Shown here in pieces: positions 8,624-17,901 of a stretch of DNA of 64,000 bases. The stretch comes from an uncultured Clostridia bacterium (GTDB lineage: Bacteria > Bacillota > Clostridia > TANB77 > CAG-508). The position numbers and the translations under genes are program-made. The stretch is taken from contig CAPXSA010000002.1 in NCBI GenBank assembly GCA_948735595.1, forward strand, positions 108,155 to 172,154, read 5' to 3'. The notes beneath the pieces were generated by a model. That model was not told where the DNA came from, did not search any database, and saw only the letters and a list, made by a program, of their open reading frames with translations. The stretch's first letter is position 1, and each line of letters opens with the position of its first letter.

Positions 8624-9124
8624 ATGGAAGAGAATAATAAGAAATGCTTAGAAATTATAGAAAAGTTAAATCTAACGCCAAGAATAGAAAGTCATGAACC
8701 GATTTTAAATTATGAAACAGCTGAAAAAGTGGATAAAGAACTAAACTTTAATGGGCATGAAACAAAGTCATTATTTTTAAAAGGCAAATCAGGAAAATAC
8801 TATATTTTTATAACCTTAATGGAAGAAAGAATGGATTCCAAACTACTAAAAAATCTAGTAGGAGAAAAGGTAAGTCTAGTTTCAGGAGAAGAGATGACAG
8901 AGTTAACAGGTATGGAACCGGGGTGTATGACACCGTTTGGATTAAAAGATGGATTGATTGAATCAATTGTTGTAGATCCAAAGATTTATCAAGAGGAAAA
9001 ACTAATATTGGCATTTGGAACATCAAGAATGTCTATGGAAATAAAAGCAAAAGAGTTGAAAAAATTATTAGAATATTGTCATAAAACAATTATTATGCTA
9101 GAAGAACAAAATGAAGAAGAATAA
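8624..9124 (+). CDS. YbaK/ProX-type aminoacyl-tRNA deacylase (trans-editing)
   Basis: The 166-residue protein matches the prolyl-tRNA synthetase-associated / YbaK fold: free-standing proteins that hydrolyse mischarged aminoacyl-tRNA such as Ala-tRNA(Pro). Visible family features are the HETKSLFLKGKSGKYY segment carrying the conserved Lys, the SGEEMTELTGMEPGCMTPFGL loop region, and DPKIYQEEKLILAFGTS near the end. It has its own AAAGGAG site and lies just after a tRNA operon. Which amino acid it edits cannot be read from sequence alone. Confidence 0.88.
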   Translation: MEENNKKCLEIIEKLNLTPRIESHEPILNYETAEKVDKELNFNGHETKSLFLKGKSGKYYIFITLMEERMDSKLLKNLVGEKVSLVSGEEMTELTGMEPGCMTPFGLKDGLIESIVVDPKIYQEEKLILAFGTSRMSMEIKAKELKKLLEYCHKTIIMLEEQNEEE

Positions 9125-9131
9125 CATTTAA

Positions 9132-9179
9132 AAAGCATCATAAAATGTAACAAGAGAATTACATTTTATGATGTTTTTT
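9132..9179 (+). terminator. terminator after the YbaK-like gene
   Basis: A 15 bp perfect stem (left arm 9136-9150, right arm 9159-9173) followed by six Ts. Confidence 0.9.
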
Positions 9180-9218
9180 ATTGTGAAAAACAACAAGGTT
9201 CTTATATTAGGAGGATTT

Positions 9219-10421
9219 ATGATACGAATTAATGAAAACTTTTTAAATCTAAAAGACAATTATCTATTTTCTACGATTAATCAAAAGATAGAACAATACA
9301 AAAAAGAGTATCCAGACAAGAAAATTATTCGATTAGGAATAGGAGATGTAACGAAACCACTTCCATTTGGCATTACAAAAGCAATGGAACAAGCTTGCAT
9401 GGAAATGAACCAAGTAGAAACCTTTAAAGGCTATGGACCAGAGCAAGGATACGAATTTTTAAGAGAGAAAATTCAACAAGAAGATTATGAGAAAAAAGGA
9501 ATTCAAATAGACAAAGATGAGATTTTTATTTCCGATGGAGCAAAATGTGATACAGCAAATATCACAGATTTATTTGCTAACGCCAATACAGTAGCCATTA
9601 CAGACCCAGTTTATCCAGTTTATTTAGACAGTAATATCATTGCAGGTAGAACAAAAATCATTTATTTACCATGTACAAAGGACAATAACTTTGTACCAGA
9701 ATTACCAAAAGAAAAATGTGATATCATTTACTTATGTTATCCAAATAATCCTACAGGAACCGTTCTAACAAAAGAACAATTGAAAATATGGGTGAACTAT
9801 GCTAAAGAAAATAAAGCAATTTTGTTGTTTGATTCTGCTTATGAAAGATATATTACACAAGACAATATTCCACATTCTATTTATGAAATTGAAGGAGCCA
9901 AAGAAATAGCAATCGAATTTAGAAGCTTTTCCAAAACAGCAGGATTTACAGGTATTAGGTGTGCCTATGCTGTGATTCCAAAAGGATTAGTGGGGTATAC
10001 CAAACAAGGAAAAGAAGTTTCGATTAATAGTTTATGGAAAAGAAGAAGTAGTTGCAAATTTAATGGAGTATCATATATTACGCAAAGAGGTGCAGAGGCT
10101 ATTTATACAGAAGAAGGACAAAAAGGGATTGAAGAAAATATTAGGTATTATCAAGAAAATGCAAAATTATTAAAAGAAGGACTACAAGAAATGGGATATG
10201 AAATATATGGAGGAGTAAATTCACCATATATATGGCTTAAAATACCAAAGAGCCAAACTTCGTGGCAATTTTTTGACGAGTTACTTATGAAAGCAAATGT
10301 AGTAGGAACACCGGGAAGTGGATTTGGTCCAAGCGGAGAAGGGTATTTTAGACTAACTGCTTTTGGAAAAAGAGAAGAAATATTAGAAGCTATGGAAAAA
10401 ATGAAAAGAATGTTTGAATAG
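9219..10421 (+). CDS. dapL: LL-diaminopimelate aminotransferase
   Basis: PLP enzyme (fold type I) that converts tetrahydrodipicolinate directly to LL-diaminopimelate, the short DapL route to meso-DAP for peptidoglycan and lysine. The 400-residue product begins with MIRINENFLNLKDNYLF, has RLGIGDVTKPLP and FISDGAKCDTANI typical of DapL, and the Schiff-base lysine Lys239 in FRSFSKTAGFTG. The start at 9219 follows AGGAGG; an upstream in-frame start at 9168 lies inside the preceding terminator and is rejected. It stands next to murL and murD, so wall precursor genes are grouped here. Confidence 0.95.
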   Translation: MIRINENFLNLKDNYLFSTINQKIEQYKKEYPDKKIIRLGIGDVTKPLPFGITKAMEQACMEMNQVETFKGYGPEQGYEFLREKIQQEDYEKKGIQIDKDEIFISDGAKCDTANITDLFANANTVAITDPVYPVYLDSNIIAGRTKIIYLPCTKDNNFVPELPKEKCDIIYLCYPNNPTGTVLTKEQLKIWVNYAKENKAILLFDSAYERYITQDNIPHSIYEIEGAKEIAIEFRSFSKTAGFTGIRCAYAVIPKGLVGYTKQGKEVSINSLWKRRSSCKFNGVSYITQRGAEAIYTEEGQKGIEENIRYYQENAKLLKEGLQEMGYEIYGGVNSPYIWLKIPKSQTSWQFFDELLMKANVVGTPGSGFGPSGEGYFRLTAFGKREEILEAMEKMKRMFE

Positions 10422-10480
10422 TTGTCACATTCTAAAAAATGGGATATAATAAAGCCGAAATCAAAAGAAAGAGGAAAAGC

Positions 10481-11851
10481 ATGGATAAGAAAGTAGAATT
10501 TAAGAAATATAGAGAAACATATCAAGAATTTTGGTATCGTAGTTATTCAGTTCATGAAGATGAAAAAGCAATTTATTTAGAATATGAATTTGAAATACCA
10601 AATTTAACTAAATTTCATCCAAAATTACAAATAGATAAAAAACAATTGCCATTAAAAAGTTTAAATACAGCACAAGTCAAAAATATGGTATTTCATATAG
10701 GAATGGTTGAACTAATTAGTTATTGGAAATGTACTTGTTCGCCAAAGGTGGTTATACAATGTGGCTATCTAAATCAAGAGCAAATAGGGTGGTGGAAGAA
10801 GTTATATTTCTATGGATTAGGAGAACTATTTTATCGTAATCAAATTCAAACTGATATAGAGAGTTTTATGCAAATAGAAAGCAGAAAGACAGAACAATTA
10901 GAATATCCAGAAATACAAGATAAGCCAGAAGGATATATCATTCCTATTGGCGGAGGAAAAGATTCGGTTGTCACTTTAGAAACACTAAACAGGAGCAAAG
11001 AGGATTATGGTTTAATCATTAATCCAAAGCCTGTCACCATAGAATGTGCCAAAATTGCAGGAATAGATGACGAACATATCATTGAAATACGTAGAACAAT
11101 TGATAAAAATTTAATTGAATTAAATAGTCAAGGGTTTATCAATGGGCATACTCCATTTTCAGCAATGCTTGCATTTGTGTCTTATTTTATAGCATATTTG
11201 ACAGGCAAAAAGTATATTGCTTTATCCAATGAAAATAGTGCCAATGAATCCAATGTAGTAGGAGAAAAAGTAAATCATCAATATTCAAAAAGCTTTGAAT
11301 TTGAGTGTGATTTTGAGAACTATGTTTCTAAGTACTTAAAAGCACCAGTAAAGTATTTTAGCTTTCTAAGACCATTAAATGAATTACAAATTGCGAAGCT
11401 ATTTGCGAAACATGAACAATATCACTCTACTTTTAAAAGTTGCAATGTAGGAAGCAAAGAAAAAGAATGGAAGTGGTGTTGCAATTGTGCTAAGTGCCTA
11501 TTTGCCTATACCATTCTAAGTCCTTATTTATATCCACAAAAGCTAATCAACATTTTTGGGGAGGACTTATTTGAAAAACAAGAATTATTAGATACATTTT
11601 TAGAGCTGATAGGAAATAAGGATACAAAACCATTTGATTGTGTGGGTACTTTTGAGGAAGTGAATTTTGCAGTTAGTAAAGTCATAACAGATTTAGAGCA
11701 AAAGCATCAAACATTGCCATATTTATTGGAGTATTATAGAGAGCATTTTAGTTTAGCAGACATGACAGAAGATATTACCAAAAGATATAACGAAGAGAAC
11801 CATTTGACGGAAGAACAAGATGAATGGTTAAGAAAAGAAATCGAAAGGTAG
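10481..11851 (+). CDS. murL: MurL-like UDP-MurNAc-L-Ala-L-Glu epimerase
   Basis: The 456-residue protein has a PP-loop-type nucleotide-binding motif PIGGGKDSVVTLE (Gly157-Ser162) and a Cys-rich stretch WCCNCAKCLF near residue 330. Combined with the N-terminal EFEIPNLTKFHP segment, these match the MurL family as I remember it: an ATP-dependent enzyme that epimerises the terminal L-Glu of UDP-MurNAc-L-Ala-L-Glu to D-Glu, known with MurD2 in Xanthomonas. Here the next gene, seven bases on, is a murD, which fits the pair. The ATG at 10481 follows AGAGGAAAA. Other PP-loop ATPases remain possible, but the murD neighbour makes MurL the best reading. Confidence 0.75.
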   Translation: MDKKVEFKKYRETYQEFWYRSYSVHEDEKAIYLEYEFEIPNLTKFHPKLQIDKKQLPLKSLNTAQVKNMVFHIGMVELISYWKCTCSPKVVIQCGYLNQEQIGWWKKLYFYGLGELFYRNQIQTDIESFMQIESRKTEQLEYPEIQDKPEGYIIPIGGGKDSVVTLETLNRSKEDYGLIINPKPVTIECAKIAGIDDEHIIEIRRTIDKNLIELNSQGFINGHTPFSAMLAFVSYFIAYLTGKKYIALSNENSANESNVVGEKVNHQYSKSFEFECDFENYVSKYLKAPVKYFSFLRPLNELQIAKLFAKHEQYHSTFKSCNVGSKEKEWKWCCNCAKCLFAYTILSPYLYPQKLINIFGEDLFEKQELLDTFLELIGNKDTKPFDCVGTFEEVNFAVSKVITDLEQKHQTLPYLLEYYREHFSLADMTEDITKRYNEENHLTEEQDEWLRKEIER

Positions 11852-11857
11852 AAGAAA

Positions 11858-13202
11858 ATGATTATAGAACTAATGAACTATTTGAAAGACAAAAAGGTTA
11901 TTATATTAGGTTTCGGAAGAGAAGGAAAATCTACTTATAAGCTAATTCGAAATTATTTAAAAGACCAATTAATTTACATTGCAGACCAAAAGGAAAACTT
12001 TGAGAAAACAGAAGAATTATTACAAAATGATAAGAATATCATATGCTATTCTCGGAGAAGAATACTTAGACCATTTAGAAGAATATGATGTTATTATAAA
12101 AGCACCAGGAATTTCTTTTGTAGGAATGAATATAGAAGAATATGCTCATAAAATTACTTCACAATTAGAACTGTTGTTAGAGTTTTTTGATGTTTTTACT
12201 ATTGGCGTGACAGGCACAAAGGGAAAAAGTACTACAAGTAGTTTGATATATCAAATTTTGCAAGACCAAGGAAAAAAGAGTATTTTATTAGGAAATATTG
12301 GAGTTCCTGTATTTGACTTTATAGAAGAACTTACAAAAGATACGATTATTGTTTTAGAGATGTCATCACATCAATTAGAGTATATGAAAACTTCTCCTAA
12401 TATTGCAATATTACTAAATATTTTTCCAGACCATTTAGACCATTACAATTCTTATGAAGATTATGCAAAAGCAAAGTGTAATATTTATAAACATCAAAAA
12501 GAAACAGACTATTTCTTATACAATTCAGATAATGAAATGATACAAAAAGTACTAGAACCTGCAGAGGGAAAGACGTATTCTGTTAGTTTTGAGGGAAAAG
12601 AAGAAAGCAAAATTTATGTAAAAAATAACGCAGTATTTTTAGAAGATAAACCAATCTATGATACGCAAGAACCACGTAAACTAGTAGGAGATTATATCTT
12701 AAATAATATGATGTTTGTATTAGGGGTTTCAGAAATCTTAGGGTTAAATTTAAGGAAAACAGCTGATACCATTAACCAATTTGAGCCATTAAGGCATAGA
12801 CTACAACTAGTAGGAAGTTATGAAGGGGTAGCCTATTATGATAATAGTATTGCTACTATTCCAAAGGCAACGATAGAAGCAGTAAAGGCACTTTCAAACG
12901 TAGATACTTTAATTATTGGTGGAATGGATAGAGGGATTGATTATACAGAGTTAATAGAGTTTATTAATCGAAGTGAAATGAATCATATTATTTGTATGCC
13001 AAAAACAGGGCATGACATTGCTAGCCAGATAGAAAAGAAAACCTATCTAGTAAATACTATGGAAGAAGCGGTAGTGACAGCCAAGCAAGTAACGACAAAA
13101 GGAAAGAGTTGTTTACTATCACCAGCTGCAGCAAGTTACGGATTTTTTAAAAATTTTGAAGAAAAAGGAGATATCTATCAAGAATTGGTGAAGAAGATAT
13201 AG
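11858..13202 (+). CDS. murD: MurD-type UDP-MurNAc-L-Ala glutamate ligase, read through a +1 shift at CGG
   Basis: Mur ligase that adds glutamate to UDP-MurNAc-L-Ala. Frame 1 gives residues 1-65 (Rossmann start VIILGFGREGKST); the rest lies in the +1 frame, with the ATP loop TGTKGKST near residue 118 and HRLQLVG and the C-terminal domain following. The frames join at an in-frame CGG at 12053-12055 (TCT CGG A). Skipping C12053 gives NIICYS-GEEYLDHLEEYDV, a continuous MurD N-domain, and 447 residues in total, the normal MurD length. Without the shift the protein stops after 76 residues. Next to murL it is probably the L-Glu-adding MurD2 type (inference). The gene is likely essential, so a real knockout is unlikely. 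Confidence 0.85.
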
Positions 13203-13224
13203 AAATGAATGATAGGAAAGAGAA

Positions 13225-14722
13225 ATGAAGAAAATTATTTGGATAATTCGGAATAGTATGCTTAACCATTATCATTGCATTAAATATAGCAGTAACATCT
13301 AAAATGAATTTTTTTGAGTATATTGATATTCAATTCAATAACATATTATATATTGCAGGAATAGATGTGTTTATTTTCTTGCTATTTATGTCTACGAAAT
13401 ATATGAATCAGTATCTATATAATAAGAATGACAAAAGAGAAAAGATGATTAGAAGAACTGTTTTAACAGTAGCCATTGTTATTTATATGGCTTTTAGCAT
13501 TATATGGACACTGAATGTAGAGTGTATTGTAGAAGGAGACCAAATCCCAGTCTTAGAAACAGCGACAGCACTTTATCATGATAATGTAGAAGAAGTTTTG
13601 CAACATGATACTTATGCAGGTGTTTCTATTGGAAGGTATCTAGAAACAAATCAACAACAAATTCCATTAGCTTGTATGTATTCAGTATTTCTAAAAATCA
13701 TGCATACAGACCAAGCTGAAATGTTAAGGATCATCAATATTATTTCAAATGTATTAATAGTGCTAGCACTATATAAAATTACCACACAATTAGCCAAAGA
13801 TTATCCTGTAAATAAGGCATTCATGTTTACATTGATTCTAACCTTTGTTTCAATACCAATGCTATCTACTTTTATTTATGGAGATATTCCAAGTTTAGCA
13901 TTATGCTTATGGGCTGTGTATCTTATCATGAAATATAGAGAAAACAGAAAAATAAGATATATCATAAGTGCTGCTATTTTAAATATGATAGCATGTATGA
14001 TGAGGATGAATAGTTTGATTTTTGTGATTGCAACAGTGATGTATCTCTTATTTACTTTATTAGAAAAGAACAATCTATGGAAAGAGAAAGTATTAAGTAT
14101 TATGATGATTATAGTGTACTTAGTAATTTGCTTAGTTCCTTCATCATTAGTGAAATCTCACTTTTTGGAGAAATATCATTTAGATAAAGATAAAGCTTTT
14201 TCTAGTAGTAATTATCTTTTGATGGCTATGGTAGGAAGTAGAAGGTCAAATGGATGGTACAATGAATCCATAGGAGAATATACATTAAAAAATCCAGAAG
14301 CGGCAAAGGAAGAACATAAGGTACAATTAAAAGAAAGAATGAATTATTTTTTACATAATCCAGAACAAGCTATAGGGTTTTATGTTGTGAAACTAGCCTC
14401 CACTTGGACTGAAAACACATATTCTGCTGTTAGGAATAATATGAAAGAATATGAGGATCCGTTGCAGAAGATAGCAGATCCTGTATCTTTTTACCAAAAA
14501 GCATTATTGATAGTTATGTGTTTGTGCAGCCTTGTTGTCTTGATACAGAATAGGAAAAACTTGTCTTTAGAAGTGTTATTTTTGGTGACTATTTTTATAG
14601 GGGGATTTGCATTTCATATTTTATGGGAAACAAAATCTAGGTATATTATTCCATATATTGTTGTGCTAATGCCTGTGGCAAGTATCTGTATCAATAAAAT
14701 AAAAAGCAGGTCGTCAGTATAA
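13225..14722 (+). CDS. GT-C type membrane glycosyltransferase, start recovered by a +1 shift at CGG
   Basis: Polytopic protein with about ten membrane segments and a long first outer loop after segment three (VEGDQIPVLETATALYHD), the pattern of GT-C (GT39/GT83-like) lipid-sugar glycosyltransferases; the substrate is unknown. The open frame seems to start at 13304 without a ribosome site. Upstream, ATG 13225 with AGGAAAG gives MKKIIWII, then CGG at 13249-13251 (ATT CGG A). Skipping C13249 gives GIVCLTIIIALNIAVTSK, which joins directly to the long frame and completes the first membrane helix, for 498 residues. This is an independent CGG-linked frame change. Confidence 0.8.
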
Positions 14723-14833
14723 AACAATTAATCTATAAGAACGTTTGTCCTTACTGGTCGCAGATAAATCTGCGACAGGCGTTCGCTTTGCTTACCTTGC
14801 GCGGACTGCACTTATCTTATAGATTAATTGTTT
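14722..14833. repeat. 112-bp palindromic element with 18-bp perfect terminal inverted repeats
   Basis: Arms at 14722-14739 and 14816-14833 are perfect complements. Inside is a second hairpin (GTCGCAGAT/ATCTGCGAC, 14757-14776). The interior is clearly richer in GC than its surroundings. It may act as a terminator for the upstream gene but is much larger than a normal one; it resembles a MITE or a structured RNA. Confidence 0.75.
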
Positions 14834-14841
14834 AAAAAATG

Positions 14842-14870
14842 TTGCTTTTTTTCAAGAAATATGCTATTAT
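14842..14870 (+). promoter_or_regulatory. rpsO promoter with ~110-nt leader
   Basis: TTGCTT, 17 bp, TATTAT. The leader to 14985 holds two similar segments (ACTTAGTCTAAGG and ACTTAGTACTCAGTTTAAGG) that could take part in S15 autoregulation, as is common for rpsO leaders (inference). Confidence 0.6.
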
Positions 14871-14985
14871 ATAGAAGGCTTGAAAAGCTAGCTTACCTTT
14901 TACTTAGTCTAAGGGAAAATACAAAATTAGATTTCTCCAACTTAGTACTCAGTTTAAGGCAAATAAAAATAAGGAGGAAACAAAA

Positions 14986-15249
14986 ATGACAAAGGAAAGA
15001 AAACAAGAAGTTATTGAAACTCATAGAAGAGATGACAAAGATACTGGGTCACCAGAAGTTCAAATCGCTCTTTTAACAGAAAGAATCAATGAATTAACAG
15101 CACACTTAAAAGTTCACATGAAGGACAACCACTCTAGAAGAGGACTTTTAAAAATGGTAGGTGCAAGAAGAAACCTGCTTAACTACTTAGCTAAAAAAGA
15201 TATCCAAAGATATAGAGATATTGTTGAAAAATTAGGATTAAGAAAATAA
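14986..15249 (+). CDS. rpsO: 30S ribosomal protein S15
   Basis: Primary 16S rRNA-binding protein of the small subunit platform. The 87-residue length and the sequence around HRRDDKDTGSPEVQIALLTERI and DNHSRRGLLKMVGARRNLL are diagnostic. AAGGAGG precedes the start. It is followed by pnp, the usual rpsO-pnp order, but with a strong terminator and a 240-base spacer in between, so pnp probably has its own promoter too. Confidence 0.98.
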   Translation: MTKERKQEVIETHRRDDKDTGSPEVQIALLTERINELTAHLKVHMKDNHSRRGLLKMVGARRNLLNYLAKKDIQRYRDIVEKLGLRK

Positions 15250-15254
15250 AAAGC

Positions 15255-15296
15255 AAAAATGGGCATTTCTACATTACAAAGTAAATGCCCATTTTG
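15255..15296 (+). terminator. rpsO terminator
   Basis: A 13 bp perfect stem (AAAATGGGCATTT and its complement) just after the rpsO stop. The remainder of the 242-base spacer before pnp is AT-rich and shows no ORF. Confidence 0.9.
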
Positions 15297-15491
15297 TCAA
15301 TTATCTTAAAGTCGTATTTTAGGATAAAAAAGAAAATTTTAGCTATACTAAATTAGACTGAAGCAATATTAAAATTAGAATGTAGCTTGTATTATGAACT
15401 ACCTAAGTAGTTTATAATAGAGGTTACGCTAATTTTGTATTGTTTAAGTATATATTTTTAAGGACAAGTATTTGTCAGAAAGGAAAAATTT

Positions 15492-17600
15492 ATGTTTAAA
15501 ATGTATGAAACAGAATTAGCAGGAAGAAAATTATCAATCGAAACAGGAAAAATTGCAGAACTTGCAAATGGAAGTGTTATGGTTCGCTATGGAGAAACTG
15601 TTGTTATGGTCAATGTAACATCAGCAAAAGAACCAAAGGAAGGAATTGACTTTTTCCCATTATCAGTAGATTATGAAGAAAAACTATATTCCGTAGGAAA
15701 AATCCCAGGAGGATTTACTAAAAGAGAAGGAAAACCAGCTGATAAAGCTATTTTGACTTCAAGAGCAATTGACAGACCATTAAGACCACTATTCCCAAAG
15801 GATTTTAGAAATGATACTTGCGTAGTAGCAACTGTATTATCAGTAGAACCAGATAATAGTCCAGAAGTATGTGCTATGATTGGTGCATCAGCTGCACTAT
15901 CTATTTCTGATATTCCATTTGGTGGACCAACAGCAGCTGTGGCTGTTGGATATGTGGATGATCAAATTATAATCAATCCTACCTTAGCACAAAGAGAAAA
16001 AAGTAGATTAACTTTAACAGTAGCAGGAACTTTAGAGAAAATTACAATGATTGAAGCAGGGGCTGATGAAATTTCTAATGAAATTATGTTAGAAGCAATT
16101 AAACAAGCACATGTGGAAATTAAAAAGATTTGTAATTTTATTACAGATATCAAAAATGAAATTGGAAAACCAAAATTTGAATATAAATCTTTTAGCACAG
16201 ACCCAGAAGTATATGCAGAAATTAAAGAAAATTTTGAGAATAGAATGTACCAAGATGTACAAGCAATTGACAAAACTGTAAGAGATGCTAATGTAGAAAA
16301 AATTACAGAGGACATTACTGCTTACTTTGTAGAAAAATATGGAGAAGAAGTAGCAGAAGAAAAGAAAACAGATATTAGTGATAGTATACATGATTTAGAA
16401 AAAGCATGTGTTAGAAAAATGATTTTAGAAGAGCATAAACGTCCAGATGGAAGAGCTATAGATGAAATTAGACCTTTATCTTGCGAAGTAGGACTTCTTC
16501 CTAGAGTACATGGAAGTGCTATTTTTACAAGAGGACAAACTCAAGTTATGTCTATTGTAACATTAGGTATGAAAAGTGAAGAACAAATGCTAGATGGATT
16601 AGATGAAGAAGATGCAAAAAGATATATGCATCAATATAACTTCCCATCATACAGCGTAGGAGAAGCAAGACCTTCAAGAGGTCCAGGAAGAAGAGAAGTA
16701 GGACATGGAGCATTAGCTGAAAAAGCATTAGTTCCAGTTATTCCATCTGAAGATGAGTTCCCATATGCAATTCGTGTTGTGTCAGAAGTTTTATCTTCTA
16801 ATGGATCTACCTCACAAGCAAGTATTTGTGGAAGTACTTTGGCATTAATGGATGCAGGTGTTCCAATTAAAAAGCCAGTAGCAGGAATTTCAACAGGTTT
16901 AGTAACAGACAAGAATGACCCAAGCAGATATATTATGCTTACTGATATTCAGGGAATTGAGGATTTCTTTGGAGACATGGATTTCAAAGTTGGTGGGACC
17001 AAAGATGGTATTACTGCTATTCAAGTAGACATTAAAATTGATGGACTAACATATGATATTATTGAAGAAGCATTTGAAAGAACAAAAATAGCAAGAGACC
17101 ACATTTTAGATGATGTTATGCTACCAGTTATTAATCAGCCAAGAGAAGATATTTCTAAATATGCACCAAAAATCATGACAACAGTAATTAGAACAGATAA
17201 GATTAAAGATGTTATCGGACCTAGTGGAAAAATGATTAATAAGATTATTGACGCAACAGGTGTTAAAATTGATATTTCTGATGATGGTAAAGTATTTGTT
17301 TATGGAACTGATACTGATAGTTGCCAAAAAGCAATGGACATGATTTTAGATGTTTCAAAAGTAATTGAAGCAGGAAATATCTATACAGGAAAAGTTAGTA
17401 GAATTATGAACTTTGGAGCTTTTGTAGATTTGGGTGGAGGAAATGAAGGTTTATTACACATTTCTAAAATTTCTAGCAAAAGAGTTGAAAAAGTAGAAGA
17501 TGTATTAAATGTAGGAGACGAAGTTACTGTTAAAGTTTCTGAAATCGACGACCAAGGCAGAATTAACTTGAATATGAAAGATTTAGAGGCTCATTCTTAA
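15492..17600 (+). CDS. pnp: polyribonucleotide nucleotidyltransferase (PNPase)
   Basis: Trimeric 3'-5' phosphorolytic exoribonuclease of RNA decay. The 702-residue protein shows two RNase PH domains (about 1-220 and 310-545, the second with FFGDMDFKVGGTKDGITAIQ), a KH domain with IGPSGKMINKII (about 575) and a C-terminal S1 domain with GKVSRIMNFGAFVDLG (about 630). AAAGGAAAAA precedes ATG 15492. All arginines avoid CGG. Confidence 0.97.
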   Translation: MFKMYETELAGRKLSIETGKIAELANGSVMVRYGETVVMVNVTSAKEPKEGIDFFPLSVDYEEKLYSVGKIPGGFTKREGKPADKAILTSRAIDRPLRPLFPKDFRNDTCVVATVLSVEPDNSPEVCAMIGASAALSISDIPFGGPTAAVAVGYVDDQIIINPTLAQREKSRLTLTVAGTLEKITMIEAGADEISNEIMLEAIKQAHVEIKKICNFITDIKNEIGKPKFEYKSFSTDPEVYAEIKENFENRMYQDVQAIDKTVRDANVEKITEDITAYFVEKYGEEVAEEKKTDISDSIHDLEKACVRKMILEEHKRPDGRAIDEIRPLSCEVGLLPRVHGSAIFTRGQTQVMSIVTLGMKSEEQMLDGLDEEDAKRYMHQYNFPSYSVGEARPSRGPGRREVGHGALAEKALVPVIPSEDEFPYAIRVVSEVLSSNGSTSQASICGSTLALMDAGVPIKKPVAGISTGLVTDKNDPSRYIMLTDIQGIEDFFGDMDFKVGGTKDGITAIQVDIKIDGLTYDIIEEAFERTKIARDHILDDVMLPVINQPREDISKYAPKIMTTVIRTDKIKDVIGPSGKMINKIIDATGVKIDISDDGKVFVYGTDTDSCQKAMDMILDVSKVIEAGNIYTGKVSRIMNFGAFVDLGGGNEGLLHISKISSKRVEKVEDVLNVGDEVTVKVSEIDDQGRINLNMKDLEAHS

Positions 17601-17618
17601 TATTAATTATAAATATTA

Positions 17619-17784
17619 ACTAATCTATATCTAGTATCTTTTCTTTTTCTCGTACGCTCATCTCATTGGCGTATGGACCTTGAAATGAATTGGTCTTGAA
17701 TAAGAACTTTGCTCTATGGAACTGTTCTAAGCAAATGTTCCTCGACTGCTCGAAATGCGAAAAGGTACTAGAATATAGAATAGA
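17619..17784. repeat. ~165-bp palindromic element, copy 1 (downstream of pnp)
   Basis: Fills most of the 301-base gap after pnp. Imperfect ~20 bp terminal inverted repeats (17621-17642 and about 17760-17783) enclose two blocks, 17651-17680 and 17731-17748. Both blocks recur in the element at 40466-40625, in opposite orientation; the second matches it perfectly over 18 bases. No ORF is present. Confidence 0.8.
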
Positions 17785-17827
17785 AAATCATAACTTATTA
17801 AGAATTACTTAAATCCGTGAATAAAAG

Positions 17828-17856
17828 TTGCAAAAAGAAAATAGCAATAGTATAAT
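17828..17856 (+). promoter_or_regulatory. promoter of the GT2 gene at 17902
   Basis: TTGCAA, 17 bp, TATAAT. Confidence 0.75.
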
Positions 17857-17901
17857 TGATAATGTAAAATATCAATTAGAAAAAATAAAGAGGAGATAGA
17901 A

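Noticed and set aside
11979..12053. Independent start (11979) for the long murD frame
   Set aside because: The 24 residues it would add have no ribosome site and are unlike any MurD, while the overlapping first frame encodes the correct N-domain.
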